The translations under genes and the position numbers were made by a program. The notes under the pieces are model-generated. The model was not told the origin of the DNA. It made no database searches and saw nothing but the letters and a program-made list of their open reading frames with translations. A DNA stretch of 5,771 nt from Endomicrobiia bacterium (lineage in GTDB: Bacteria; Elusimicrobiota; Endomicrobiia; Endomicrobiales; Endomicrobiaceae), in the NCBI GenBank assembly GCA_025998475.1, contig BNVZ01000087.1, forward strand, positions 1 to 5,771, read 5' to 3'. Below are positions 5,539 through 5,771 of the stretch, one piece after another. How positions within the stretch are numbered: position 1 is the stretch's first letter; every line of letters begins with the position of its first letter.

Positions 5539-5640
5539 CCGTTGTCTTTGTTTGGGTTTGGCAGTTTGGCAAAAGCCAAGTCCAACACTGTTGTGAGATC
5601 CCACAAAGGCCTGACAAATAAAGTTTTAATATGATTAAAT

Positions 5641-5771
5641 AAACCAAGAAGAAAACCACAAAATACTCCAAATAGATAAAACCTAAGGCTAGTGGACTCT
5701 AGAAGCGAGAGCTTAAGTAAATTAAGAGCATACGAGCCTGGTAAGTTTGCCAACCAAGTTTATATTACCTT
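5641..5771. other. Right flank, nothing recognised
   Basis: This 131-bp AT-rich stretch follows the repeat array. I see no tRNA, no start codon with a ribosome-binding site, and no further repeat unit. A minus-strand open frame entering the array from here has no family match that I know, and it would run through non-coding repeats. Confidence 0.3.

Larger units (their letters stand above)
5198..5640 (+). repeat. Tandem array of five promoter-bearing repeat units
   Basis: Five head-to-tail units cover this region, each ending just after a TTGACA-like box; these boxes start at 5268, 5358, 5421, 5510 and 5611 (spacings 90, 63, 89 and 101). A typical unit reads AATCCGTTTGTCTTTG, TTTGGGTTTGGCAGTTTGGC, AAAAGCC, GAGATCCCACAAAG, then TTGACAGATAAAGTCTTAAT. 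The 63-bp unit lacks the TTTGGG...AAAAGCC part; the last unit has about 15 extra bases. Small hairpins recur, such as TTGGC-AAAA-GCCAA near 5567-5580 and TTGTG-AGATCC-CACAA at 5591-5606. Unit length is not a multiple of three and frames change between units, so the array is not coding. A further copy lies at 160-244. Confidence 0.88.

Noticed and set aside
5198..5640. CRISPR array
   Set aside because: The repeated part is the whole 63-101 bp unit, not a short constant repeat between unique spacers, and no cas genes are visible.
5407..5753. Minus-strand open frames with repeated peptides such as KTL(S/F)V(K/R)PLWDL
   Set aside because: They arise from the tandem repeat array. The unit length is not a multiple of three, so frames change between units, and no ribosome-binding site is present.

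Overview
This is an AT-rich bacterial window. It holds three intact protein genes on the + strand: an ammonium channel (amt), its PII partner (glnK) and a short pyruvate kinase (pyk). They lie between two copies of one decayed IS5-family insertion sequence in opposite orientation. The low GC content, large stretches of decayed sequence, dead IS copies and dispersed repeats suggest a reducing genome such as that of a host-associated symbiont. An Endomicrobium-like (Elusimicrobiota) bacterium from an insect gut is one guess, made from general style only. I cannot prove the taxon from this sequence.

Layout. 1-147 is the 3' end of an IS copy whose body lies left of the window. 160-244 is a single copy of a repeat ending in a near-consensus sigma70 promoter (TTGACA, 17 bp, TATACT). 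245-395 is the amt leader. 396-1634 is amt, 1702-2046 is glnK, and a stem-loop follows at 2083-2125. 2126-2858 is about 730 bp of decayed sequence with at most a gene remnant at 2106-2336. 2859-3899 is pyk, which ends at the boundary of the catalytic domain. 3925-4188 is an unrecognised minus-strand ORF with unusually high GC and a cysteine cluster. 4201-5194 is a complete but dead IS with its transposase pseudogene on the minus strand, including an internal 66-bp triplication. 5198-5640 is a tandem array of five repeat units of the same family as 160-244; four carry good -35/-10 boxes, one of them a perfect consensus promoter. 5641-5771 has nothing I recognise.

How the parts work together. 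Amt conducts ammonium and GlnK plugs or releases it according to nitrogen and energy state. The pair is closely spaced and probably co-transcribed from the repeat-borne promoter. GlnK lacks the tyrosine used for uridylylation, so it probably senses only through 2-oxoglutarate and ATP/ADP. Pyk makes ATP and pyruvate from PEP; it has its own RBS and is not obviously linked in function. The most interesting signal is the repeat family that carries ready-made sigma70 promoters: it appears as an array beside one IS and as a single copy that seems to drive amt beside the other.
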